5,307 nt of DNA from an uncultured Prevotella sp. (GCA_934256705.1 CAKQPF010000104.1:1-5307), one strand, 5' to 3'. Shown: positions 1 to 5,219, counted from the first letter of the stretch. Numbers and translations are program-made. Notes: generated from the letters alone by a model not told the origin.

Positions 1-5
1 GATTA

Positions 6-13
6 CAAAGATA
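6..13 (-). promoter_or_regulatory. Candidate minus-strand Bacteroidota -7 element
   Basis: Read on the minus strand this is TATCTTTG, an exact fit to the Bacteroidota TAnnTTTG -7 consensus. Transcription would run leftward and start at or beyond the window edge, so it could serve a gene outside the window. I see no good TTTG -33 element about 19 bases upstream. In AT-rich DNA an isolated match can be chance. Confidence 0.3.
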
Positions 14-42
14 CAACTTTTTATTGAGAAACTGTTATTTTT

Positions 43-60
43 ACCCCATTATTTTGGGGT
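43..60. other. Short GC-rich hairpin
   Basis: ACCCCA at 43-48 pairs with TGGGGT at 55-60 across a six-base loop, in otherwise AT-rich DNA. It lies just beyond the stop of the candidate small minus-strand ORF and before the left-edge promoter, a normal place for a transcription end. Neither strand shows a T-run after the stem, so it is not a classical intrinsic terminator. Confidence 0.3.
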
Positions 61-72
61 GGGAAACTTCAG

Positions 73-189
73 TTAATGAACTATTGTCAATTGCTTCCTT
101 TCTTCAACACACATCATTATTCTCCGCACCATTACTTTCAAGACAAGAAGGCAGTTGCTGATAGAAACAACTACAGAAGCAATCACCAT
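73..189 (-). CDS. Candidate small single-pass membrane protein
   Basis: This minus-strand frame gives 38 residues from an ATG at 189, or 47 residues if a TTG at 216 is used. The product is strongly hydrophobic at its start, with VIASVVVSIS followed by NCLLVL. A basic patch (KVMVRR) and a charged end (EERKQ) come next. That arrangement suits one transmembrane segment with a basic flank. The TTG form adds more hydrophobic residues (ISLLFLFF), giving a segment of roughly 25 residues. I do not recognise a family. No TAnnTTTG promoter is evident upstream, and a second, ATG-less frame is open over the same bases, so it could be a chance ORF. The 43-60 hairpin lies just past its stop. Confidence 0.27.
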   Translation of the reverse strand: MVIASVVVSISNCLLVLKVMVRRIMMCVEERKQLTIVH

Positions 190-216
190 AAAGAATAGAA
201 AGAGAAGGGAAATCAA

Positions 217-447
217 CTTTCTCGAAAACTTTTATAAAACATGAGGTCCTGTTGTGGTACGCTTTCAGAAAGGGACGTGGCAGGAGCTGTTGCCCTATAT
301 TTCAGATGTATCCTTTGCGAGAATTATAACCCTAACTCTTTTAGTATTTTCTTAATGAGGTCAGTCTTAGTAAATTTAATATTCTTGCCATTTTTTCTTC
401 AGTGTGTCCCCTAATACAATGTTTTTTGAAACTTTTAAGATAAAAAT
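217..447. other. Gene-poor stretch without a convincing gene
   Basis: This AT-rich stretch has no recognisable gene. Two weak candidates were seen. A plus-strand ATG frame at 241-414 would encode 57 residues with a hydrophobic end. A Lys-rich minus-strand frame at 327-398 reads like the end of a helical protein but has a stop immediately upstream and no start codon of its own. Neither has a promoter or a recognisable family. Eroded coding DNA or plain spacer are both possible. Confidence 0.3.
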
Positions 448-478
448 TTTGTTGTCTCGGTAATATTTACTATTTTTG
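448..478 (+). promoter_or_regulatory. Bacteroidota-type promoter
   Basis: TTTG at 448-451 is followed by exactly 19 bases and then TATTTTTG at 471-478. This matches the Bacteroidota primary-sigma promoter (TTTG, about 19 bases, TAnnTTTG) in sequence and spacing. Transcription would start near 484-487. The first downstream ATG is at 508, with GGAAG at 497-501 as a possible weak ribosome site. The promoter would therefore serve the 27-codon frame at 508 first, and through it the gene at 613. Confidence 0.65.
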
Positions 479-507
479 CGGTGTCATAATCTTGCTGGAA
501 GCTCCAA

Positions 508-591
508 ATGAGCAAAGGTGGGTGGACAAATATACAAGGCGTTACTGAATGCTTTGGGGTTGACTTCAGAGAACTTCGTAAGTTTTTCTGA
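508..591 (+). CDS. 27-codon ORF: leader peptide or severed 5' end of the next gene
   Basis: This short frame runs from ATG 508 to TGA 589-591 and encodes 27 residues beginning MSKGGWTNIQ and ending RELRKFF. It lies about 22 bases after the predicted start of a well-formed promoter, has GGAAG six bases before its ATG, and is closed upstream by TAA at 487. It is in the same frame as the gene at 613, so only the TGA separates the two. Three readings are possible. It may be a short leader peptide, the original start of the 613 gene cut off by a nonsense change, or a chance ORF. The residue mix (Trp, Cys, Gly plus a basic end) looks protein-like, but I recognise no family. Confidence 0.35.
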   Translation: MSKGGWTNIQGVTECFGVDFRELRKFF

Positions 592-612
592 TTGATTTAT
601 TTAACTAATAGA

Positions 613-1218
613 ATGTCGCTTATGAATGAATTGGCTTTCAATTTTGGACAGAACTCGATAACTTATGAGTACGGAAGACGTTTTGTTACCATAAATGGTG
701 AAAAGAATAGAGCCGGAAAGTATTATTATCTCGATGTGTTGGAGTCTATTTCTGATTCTCCTTTGAGTAATCAGATGCTCTCGTGGATTATGAAAATATA
801 TAATGCAACGAATGCCGTTTATAATCCTGATATAATAAGATATGTTTCTGACATTCAAAGACGCATGACTGTCCCGGAACTCGTAGGGATAGATGCATTT
901 TTAACTGTAATTTATTTAGCGATGTTTGATTTGGAAACATCAAAATCATTTCCTAATAGTTTGGGCAAAGATATGGTGTTTCGCAGTTGTCAAGCAGTGT
1001 TGTTAAAACAAAAATCAGCAAAAGAAGCAGCTGTAATGTTTGAAAAGAAAAAAGTTACTTCAAATGATTCCTGTTTTGATAACAATACAGAATGTTACAA
1101 TGAATGGGGTGATTATGGAACTTCGGGAGAAAAGTATGGTTACTATAACGGATATAGTGATGATGTTATAGATGATGCATTTGATGGTTATCCTGAAGCA
1201 ACTTGGAATGTAGATTGA
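613..1218 (+). CDS. Hypothetical protein with acidic, Tyr/Gly-rich C-terminal tail
   Basis: The product is 201 residues from ATG 613; ATG 622 and TTG 592 are alternative starts. I do not recognise a characterised family. Residues 1-147 look like a compact globular, mostly helical domain. It has a motif VTINGEKNRAG (25-35), a Tyr run (37-39), a helical stretch around SWIMKIYNAT (57-66), a hydrophobic helix DAFLTVIYLAMF (94-105) and a Lys/Ala-rich helix KQKSAKEAAVMF (132-143). From about residue 148 it changes to a flexible tail rich in Asp, Glu, Tyr, Gly and Asn, ending PEATWNVD. No signal peptide, no clear membrane segment and no nucleotide-binding motif is seen, so a cytoplasmic location is likely. 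It is AT-rich, like its surroundings and unlike nudC-mltG. The probable promoter is at 448-478, upstream of the in-frame TGA at 589. A defined ending after a disordered stretch suggests a conserved tail rather than random read-through. Function unknown. Confidence 0.75.
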   Translation: MSLMNELAFNFGQNSITYEYGRRFVTINGEKNRAGKYYYLDVLESISDSPLSNQMLSWIMKIYNATNAVYNPDIIRYVSDIQRRMTVPELVGIDAFLTVIYLAMFDLETSKSFPNSLGKDMVFRSCQAVLLKQKSAKEAAVMFEKKKVTSNDSCFDNNTECYNEWGDYGTSGEKYGYYNGYSDDVIDDAFDGYPEATWNVD

Positions 1219-1486
1219 TGTGTGGTATAAAAATAGGAACAATGACAGAAACTTTCTTCTATCGAAGACAAATCCGTACCAAAAGCAATTGATACAGCTG
1301 TTTCAGACCGAACATGAAATCTTTGGTTCTGGCTCCAGTTGCCAATACATTTAACCCACATTGCAGCCGTTTGTCATGTAGCTCCCTGATTTTCAATATC
1401 CGTATTTTTGAAATCTGATTTGGGCGTACTTCATATACTTCTTCAGCCACAAATCGAAGAACTTGTCATACTGCATGCAGGTTCAT
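1219..1486 (-). pseudogene. Convergent spacer with possible decayed minus-strand coding DNA
   Basis: This spacer lies between two convergent genes. On the minus strand, protein-like stretches occur in different frames. One is a 27-codon ATG frame (1393-1476) rich in aromatic and Lys residues, with FFDLWLKKY near its start. Another frame (1259-1450) carries LNVLATGARTKDFMFG. Neither has an obvious promoter or ribosome site, and together they look like a gene broken by frameshifts. I cannot name the family. The 10-bp palindrome CTGCATGCAG at 1471-1480 lies just beyond the ATPase stop; no T-run follows it on the minus strand, so it is not an intrinsic terminator. Plain spacer with chance ORFs remains possible. 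Confidence 0.25.
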
Positions 1487-2692
1487 TTATACCCCTTCAG
1501 TCAGGAACTTGCGAAGGTGAATGTGCATGATTCCGTCATCATCATTCTTTGTGAGCAGAGGAGTCATGGAGATGACATACTTTGGATAGTTGTCCTTGAT
1601 GGCGCGGAGATTGCCAAACTCCCGCTGTCTGGTAGCTTCGTCGGCTATGATATAGGAAGCCTGGACGTATATGCGTTCGCCTCCTGGCTTGGTGCATACA
1701 AAGTCGATTTCTCCACCTTGCAGTTGTCCTACATATACTTGATACCCCAAACGTATGAGGTGCTGACAGATGATATTTTCTATCACTTTCTCAATGTCTC
1801 CTTCACGTGTTCCTCCGGCAATGGCATTTCTGATGCCGTTGTCTTCGAAATAAAACTTATCGTTGGTTTCAAAGATACGTTTGCCGTGGATTTCATAGCG
1901 GTTCACCTTGTGCATGATATATGCTTCGCAAAGGAAGGAAATGTAATTGGTAATAGCTGCCGAAGCAATGGATTCTCCTTGAGATTTCATATATTTGGCG
2001 ATACTGTTGGCTGAGATGAGTTTACCAGTATTGTCTGCGAGGAAACGCACCAGGTTCTCCAAGAATGGTACGTTTCTTATCTGGTTGCGCATAATGACAT
2101 CTTTAAGCAAGACGGTATGGTATATATCCATCTGGTATTCACGTGCATCATCCTCTTCCAGTCCTATCTTTGCCAGACCTGGCAAACCTCCATACTGGAT
2201 GTACAGAGCAAGTGCTTCGTCATTATCTGATAGTTGATGAAATTCCAAGAACTCGTTATAGTTCAGCGATTGGATATAGATTTCCTTATATCTGCCGCCA
2301 ATGAGTGTGCTCAGTTCGTTGCTAAGCATACGGGCATTGCTGCCTGTGATGATGATGTCGGTATCGGGTTCTGTACGGTAAATTCTGATGGAGCGTTCAA
2401 ATTCCTTGATGTCTTGTATCTCATCGATAAGGATATAATTATGTTTATCGGATAAAAAATGCTCTCCGATATATCCATTGAGATCTTGATAGGTCTGAAT
2501 GTTGTCAAACTCTCTTTTCTCCTTATCTATATAGATGATATTGTTGCCGTCATCTGCCATTTTTCGGTCACGAATCATCTTCATCATGCAGCTTTTACCT
2601 ACACGACGTTGACCTACCAAGACGATGATGGTCTCCTTGCCAAGATACTTTTCTATCTTGTCGATATATGATTGACGAATGATATTTGCCAT
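1487..2692 (-). CDS. AAA-type ATPase with DUF4143 domain
   Basis: Start chosen: ATG at 2692 gives 401 residues beginning MANIIRQSYI. ATG 2707 is an alternative. A GTG at 2743 is rejected because it lies upstream of the predicted transcription start. The N-terminal AAA domain has Walker A GQRRVGKS (27-34), Walker B ILIDE (87-91) and a sensor-like ITGSNA (115-120). The family signatures GGRYKEI (132-138) and GGLPG (168-172) follow. A winged-helix-like part (about 226-266) precedes a C-terminal part resembling the PD-(D/E)XK nuclease fold: a Glu at 305, GGEIDF (326-331) and YVQASY (342-347). In the last motif the usual catalytic Lys is absent, as I recall for many members, so nuclease activity is doubtful. 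Length is normal for the family, which is abundant in Bacteroidales and of unknown biological role; a DNA-related or toxin-like role has been speculated. It stands alone, convergent with the 613 gene, and its promoter carries paired palindromes. Confidence 0.95.
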   Translation of the reverse strand: MANIIRQSYIDKIEKYLGKETIIVLVGQRRVGKSCMMKMIRDRKMADDGNNIIYIDKEKREFDNIQTYQDLNGYIGEHFLSDKHNYILIDEIQDIKEFERSIRIYRTEPDTDIIITGSNARMLSNELSTLIGGRYKEIYIQSLNYNEFLEFHQLSDNDEALALYIQYGGLPGLAKIGLEEDDAREYQMDIYHTVLLKDVIMRNQIRNVPFLENLVRFLADNTGKLISANSIAKYMKSQGESIASAAITNYISFLCEAYIMHKVNRYEIHGKRIFETNDKFYFEDNGIRNAIAGGTREGDIEKVIENIICQHLIRLGYQVYVGQLQGGEIDFVCTKPGGERIYVQASYIIADEATRQREFGNLRAIKDNYPKYVISMTPLLTKNDDDGIMHIHLRKFLTEGV

Positions 2693-2722
2693 ATTTTTAT
2701 CTTTCATAAATGAAATTTTCTG

Positions 2723-2730
2723 CAAATATA
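2723..2730 (-). promoter_or_regulatory. -7 element of the DUF4143 ATPase promoter
   Basis: The minus strand reads TATATTTG, an exact TAnnTTTG match. Transcription would start about seven bases further on, near 2715-2718, leaving a leader of about 24 bases to ATG 2692. This placement argues against the GTG start at 2743. No TTTG -33 element sits 19 bases upstream; that position falls inside the palindrome at 2740-2753, so the promoter may depend on a regulator. Confidence 0.6.
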
Positions 2731-2739
2731 CAAAAAGTT

Positions 2740-2753
2740 TCACTTATAAGTGA
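2740..2753. promoter_or_regulatory. Perfect 14-bp palindrome, candidate operator (proximal)
   Basis: TCACTTATAAGTGA is a perfect 14-bp palindrome covering the -33 zone of the ATPase promoter. Such symmetry suits a dimeric regulator. From its position, a bound protein would either block the polymerase or replace the missing -33 contact. A near copy lies 40 bp upstream. The identity of the regulator is unknown; autoregulation by the ATPase is only a guess. Confidence 0.5.
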
Positions 2754-2779
2754 TAAATCCTTTCATTTTTTTGCTTTTA

Positions 2780-2793
2780 TAACTTATAAATGA
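2780..2793. promoter_or_regulatory. Near-palindromic second operator-like site (distal)
   Basis: TAACTTATAAATGA matches the proximal palindrome at 12 of 14 positions and keeps the ACTTATAA core. Centre-to-centre distance is exactly 40 bp, close to four helical turns, so two dimers could sit on nearly the same face of the DNA. This supports a paired binding site rather than random AT-rich sequence. Confidence 0.42.
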
Positions 2794-2871
2794 CATTCAA
2801 TCCCCTTAATATGCCTTCCATACAATTTTGCAAGTATTTCTTCGTTATTTATTATATTGGCGAAAATATTT

Positions 2872-3037
2872 CGAACTGTACGGTTGAAAATGCCCAATAC
2901 GCAAGGGCAGAAGCATTACAACACAATGAGTCAGTTACGCTTTTGCCCTTGCGAGTGTATTCATGTCGTTATAACCCAGGACGATGCCCTGGGCTATGAG
3001 CTTTTGGGTCTTCAGACCGTTTCAACCGTACAGTTCG
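2872..3037. mobile_element. MITE-like element with perfect 18-bp terminal inverted repeats
   Basis: CGAACTGTACGGTTGAAA at 2872-2889 is the exact reverse complement of 3020-3037. The symmetry extends weakly outward to CGAAA (2861-2865) and TTTCG (3044-3048), each 11 bases out. Inside are two further hairpins. Bases 2900-2914 pair with 2939-2953 (15 bp including one G-T pair), built on CGCAAGGGCA. CCCAGG at 2975-2980 pairs with CCTGGG at 2988-2993, and ATA/TAT continue that stem after one mismatch. The element is more GC-rich than its flanks and has no transposase. The CAAGGGCA and CCCAGG..CCTGGG modules resemble a dispersed Bacteroidota repeat I recall, but copy number cannot be seen here. No clear target-site duplication flanks it. 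A structured RNA is an alternative. Confidence 0.6.
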
Positions 3038-3047
3038 CTTTAATTTC

Positions 3048-3080
3048 GATTATCATAAAATGATTATCATAAAATGATAA
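3048..3080. repeat. Two 14-bp tandem repeats with a small palindrome
   Basis: GATTATCATAAAAT occurs twice in direct tandem (3048-3061 and 3062-3075), followed by a partial third copy. The end of the array also makes a dyad, TTATCAT at 3064-3070 with ATGATAA at 3074-3080. The array begins exactly where the weak outer symmetry of the MITE-like element ends. It may be a regulator site or simple slippage. Confidence 0.5.
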
Positions 3081-3227
3081 CGAAATGAAGATTTTCATCA
3101 TTTCACAAGAAATCATCATGCTTTGGAAAAAGGATAACGGCACCGCCCAATGGACTATCATACATGGAGTTGGAATTGCAATCATGCGCACAGTTCAGCG
3201 CCGTCACCTAAAAAAAGTCAACACAAA
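3081..3227. other. Spacer without a convincing gene
   Basis: A plus-strand ATG frame (3085-3267) is open here, but it runs into the nudC promoter, has no recognisable motif and no promoter of its own. A minus-strand frame of under 60 codons also crosses the tandem repeat. I call neither. This is upstream spacer between the repeat cluster and the nudC promoter. Confidence 0.4.
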
Positions 3228-3260
3228 TTGCCTGTTTCTACATAATTATTATTACCTTTG
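3228..3260 (+). promoter_or_regulatory. Probable nudC-mltG promoter
   Basis: TACCTTTG at 3253-3260 is an exact TAnnTTTG match followed by GCA, typical of Bacteroidota promoters. TTG at 3228-3230 could be the -33 element, but the spacing of 22 bases is longer than usual. Transcription would start near 3267, leaving a leader of about 105 bases before nudC. An imperfect inverted repeat overlaps the start region: TTTGC and ACG (3257-3264) pair with CGT and GCAAA (3272-3283) around a four-base bulge. Confidence 0.5.
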
Positions 3261-3299
3261 CACGTAATATGCGTGCGCGCAAACATTATCTTTACACAT

Positions 3300-3349
3300 A
3301 AAAGCTGATGGACGACATTATCAATATTGTCATTGCGCCATCTGCTTTT
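3300..3349 (+). promoter_or_regulatory. Long imperfect hairpin in the nudC leader
   Basis: AAAAGC (3300-3305) pairs with GCTTTT (3344-3349), and GATGG (3307-3311) with CCATC (3338-3342), separated by a single T-T mismatch. Inside, GACA (3314-3317) can pair with TGTC (3328-3331). A run of 11 A follows at 3351-3361, and nudC starts at 3372. On the plus strand there is no T-run after the stem, so this is not a terminator of upstream transcription. It could affect mRNA stability or translation. Confidence 0.4.
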
Positions 3350-3371
3350 CAAAAAAAAAAACAACCTGATT

Positions 3372-4193
3372 ATGAATCTTTGGTTTATATTCTGCAAAAG
3401 TGATATCCTGATAGAAAAGACGGCAGACGGATCATTCACCATCCCCCAGGGCGACGAACCGCCTGTGGCGCTGAAGGAATGGAACGCCATACACAACATC
3501 TCTCCGATGGAAGACGGCACCACCGTCAAGGCAGTCAGGGTGGATAATCCCATAACCGACCTTGCCGACCATGAGATGTGTCCGCTCAGGCAGTCGTACT
3601 ACAAGCTCAGCAAGCCCCTATATGAGAAAGCCGGCAAATGCCACGAGATACTCTATTGGGACATGAACACGAAATTCTGCGGCGTATGCGGTGCCCCGAT
3701 GAAACAGGAGACAGACATCTCGAAGCGCTGCACCGGATGCGGAAAGGAAGTATGGCCCCAGCTTGCCACTGCCGTAATAGTGCTCATACACAAGGGCGTG
3801 GATGAGGTGCTGCTGGTGAGAGGACGCAATTTCAGGAGCAATTTCCATGGTCTTGTAGCGGGCTTCGTGGAGACCGGCGAGACCCTGGAGGAGGCTGTAA
3901 GGCGCGAAGTGCATGAGGAAGTGGGACTGGAAATCACCAATCTGCGATATTTCGCCTCCCAGCCCTGGCCTTATCCCTGCGGACTGATGGTGGGATTCAA
4001 TGCCGACTACGTCTCGGGCGAGATAAAACTGCAGAAGGAGGAACTGGCAGAAGGTGGATGGTTTGACCGTCACCGCCTGCCCACCATCCCGGAGAAGCTC
4101 TCCATAGCCCGAAAACTGATAGACAACTGGCTGGAACAGGCCAGCAAACCAACCAACAACCAACAACCAACAACCCACAACCAACACCAATAA
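3372..4193 (+). CDS. nudC: NADH pyrophosphatase / NAD-cap decapping Nudix hydrolase NudC
   Basis: NudC hydrolyses NAD(H) to NMN(H) and AMP in the cytosol and, in E. coli, removes NAD caps from RNA 5' ends; it acts as a dimer with Zn and Mg/Mn. The product has 273 residues from ATG 3372. A TTG at 3327 is rejected because it lies inside the leader hairpin. Residues 1-95 form the variable N-terminal domain. A zinc ribbon follows with Cys 103, 106, 120 and 123. The Nudix box spans 164-186 (GFVETGE, then REVHEEVGL) with all key Glu residues present. The NudC-specific motif SQPWPYP is at 196-202. E. coli NudC is 257 residues; most of the extra length here is a C-terminal tail (259-273) of Asn, Gln, Thr, Pro and His encoded by a heptamer repeat. 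mltG begins two bases after the stop, so the two are probably co-transcribed. GC content is higher than in the left half of the window. Confidence 0.96.
   Translation: MNLWFIFCKSDILIEKTADGSFTIPQGDEPPVALKEWNAIHNISPMEDGTTVKAVRVDNPITDLADHEMCPLRQSYYKLSKPLYEKAGKCHEILYWDMNTKFCGVCGAPMKQETDISKRCTGCGKEVWPQLATAVIVLIHKGVDEVLLVRGRNFRSNFHGLVAGFVETGETLEEAVRREVHEEVGLEITNLRYFASQPWPYPCGLMVGFNADYVSGEIKLQKEELAEGGWFDRHRLPTIPEKLSIARKLIDNWLEQASKPTNNQQPTTHNQHQ
4147..4190 (+). repeat. AACCAAC heptamer tandem repeat encoding the NudC tail
   Basis: Units of AACCAAC occupy 4151-4157, 4158-4164, 4165-4171, 4172-4178 (AACCCAC, one change) and 4179-4185, with partial units at both ends. The repeat encodes the last residues of NudC and ends at its stop. 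Seven is not a multiple of three, so each unit gained or lost changes the downstream frame. None of the frames through the repeat contains a stop. Confidence 0.85.
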
Positions 4194-4195
4194 AA

Positions 4196-5218
4196 ATGAA
4201 TCAGAAGAAGAAAGGATACCTCATTTCCGCCATCGGATGCGTAGTAATCATACTGGGCATCGTGGCTTATTATCTCTTTGCCGGTATCTCAAAGCATGAC
4301 CACACCGTCTATCTTTATATCGACGATGACGATAACCTCGACTCCGTGACCGTGAAGCTCGACACTATCGCCACGGAGCAGGGACGCACTGCCATACGCA
4401 CATTGGCGCGCCATCTGCACTATGCAGACCATATCCGCTCGGGAAAATACGCTGTCACCCCTTCCATGAGCGCGTTTGCCCTGTTCCGCAACCTGCGAAA
4501 CGGACATCAGGAGCCTGTCAGACTGACCATTCCGAGCGTAAGGACAAAGGAGCGTCTGGCGGAGGAAATGGCCGAAAGGCTGATGTTTTCCAAGGAGGAT
4601 TTCCTCGATGCGCTGAGCGACCCGAAGGTATGCGAAAAGTATGCGCTCGACACCACCTCCATCATCTCGATGTTTATCCCCAACACCTACGAGGTGTACT
4701 GGAACATACCACTCGAAAAGTTTCTTGACAAGATGAAGAATGAGAGTGATGATTTCTGGAAGGGCACTCGCTCTGCAAAGGCAAAGGAGCTCAATCTCTC
4801 ACCGGTGGAGGTAATCACCATTGCAAGTATAGTGGATGAAGAAACTGCCAACAATGCTGAGAAGCCTATGATTGCAGGAATGTATTACAATCGTCTGAAG
4901 CAGAATATGCCTCTCCAGGCAGACCCTACTATCAAGTTTGCTTTGCAGGATTTCTCACTGAGAAGAATCTATACCAAACTGCTCAATGTGGTTAGTCCTT
5001 ATAACACTTATAGAAATGAGGGATTGCCTCCTGGACCTATTCGCATTCCAAGCGTGGCAGGTATCGATGCTGTGCTCAATATGGTGCACCATGACTTCAT
5101 CTATATGTGTGCTAAAGAGGACTTCTCTGGCACACACAACTTTGCCAAGTCATACAACGAACATCTCGCCAACGCCGCTAAATACAGTAAGGCTTTGGAT
5201 GAGAGGGGAGTTAAATAA
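4196..5218 (+). CDS. mltG: Endolytic murein transglycosylase MltG
   Basis: MltG (YceG-like family) is an inner-membrane lytic transglycosylase that cleaves nascent peptidoglycan strands within the glycan chain and is thought to end strand synthesis. The product has 340 residues, normal for the family. KKK at 4-6 precedes one transmembrane segment (about 8-29), placing the rest in the periplasm. Residues 35-105 fit the LysM-like part. The catalytic domain follows, with FIPNTYEVYW (160-169), IASIVDEET (209-217), YYNRLK (230-235), LQADPTIKFA (240-249) and YNTYRNEGLPPGPI (269-282). Glu 216 is the likely catalytic residue by comparison with E. coli Glu 218. It starts two bases after nudC in another frame, with no clear Shine-Dalgarno, so translation may be coupled. 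Codon use changes near 4740-4800: the first half favours G/C-ending codons, while the second uses many A/T-ending ones, such as CCT for Pro. Confidence 0.96.
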   Translation: MNQKKKGYLISAIGCVVIILGIVAYYLFAGISKHDHTVYLYIDDDDNLDSVTVKLDTIATEQGRTAIRTLARHLHYADHIRSGKYAVTPSMSAFALFRNLRNGHQEPVRLTIPSVRTKERLAEEMAERLMFSKEDFLDALSDPKVCEKYALDTTSIISMFIPNTYEVYWNIPLEKFLDKMKNESDDFWKGTRSAKAKELNLSPVEVITIASIVDEETANNAEKPMIAGMYYNRLKQNMPLQADPTIKFALQDFSLRRIYTKLLNVVSPYNTYRNEGLPPGPIRIPSVAGIDAVLNMVHHDFIYMCAKEDFSGTHNFAKSYNEHLANAAKYSKALDERGVK

Positions 5219-5219
5219 T

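Noticed and set aside
327..398. Lys-rich minus-strand frame resembling a protein C-terminus
   Set aside because: A TGA lies directly upstream and there is no start codon in frame; 24 codons of AT-rich sequence cannot be told from chance.
241..414. Plus-strand ORF of 57 residues
   Set aside because: It has an ATG but no promoter, no recognisable motif and an unconvincing mix of residues; the AT-rich context makes a chance ORF likely.
589..591. TGA as a selenocysteine codon
   Set aside because: No SECIS-like hairpin is evident just downstream, the flanking residues do not resemble a redox motif, and a nonsense or leader-peptide explanation is simpler.
601..858. Minus-strand ORF opposite the hypothetical gene
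   Set aside because: Shadow of the better supported plus-strand gene at 613-1218; no promoter or motif.
1471..1480. Palindrome CTGCATGCAG as the ATPase terminator
   Set aside because: It has no loop and no T-run after it on the minus strand.
1463..2671. Several plus-strand ORFs opposite the ATPase gene
   Set aside because: All are antisense shadows of the DUF4143 ATPase, whose motifs are unmistakable.
2790..3063. Two overlapping plus-strand ORFs through the inverted-repeat element
   Set aside because: They read across the hairpin arms of a non-coding repeat; such spurious ORFs recur wherever structured repeats of this kind occur.
3085..3267. Plus-strand ORF of 60 residues before nudC
   Set aside because: It overlaps the nudC promoter, has no recognisable motif and lacks its own promoter.
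3618..4190. Long minus-strand ORF opposite nudC
   Set aside because: Antisense shadow made possible by the higher GC content and the stop-free heptamer repeat; nudC carries complete family motifs.
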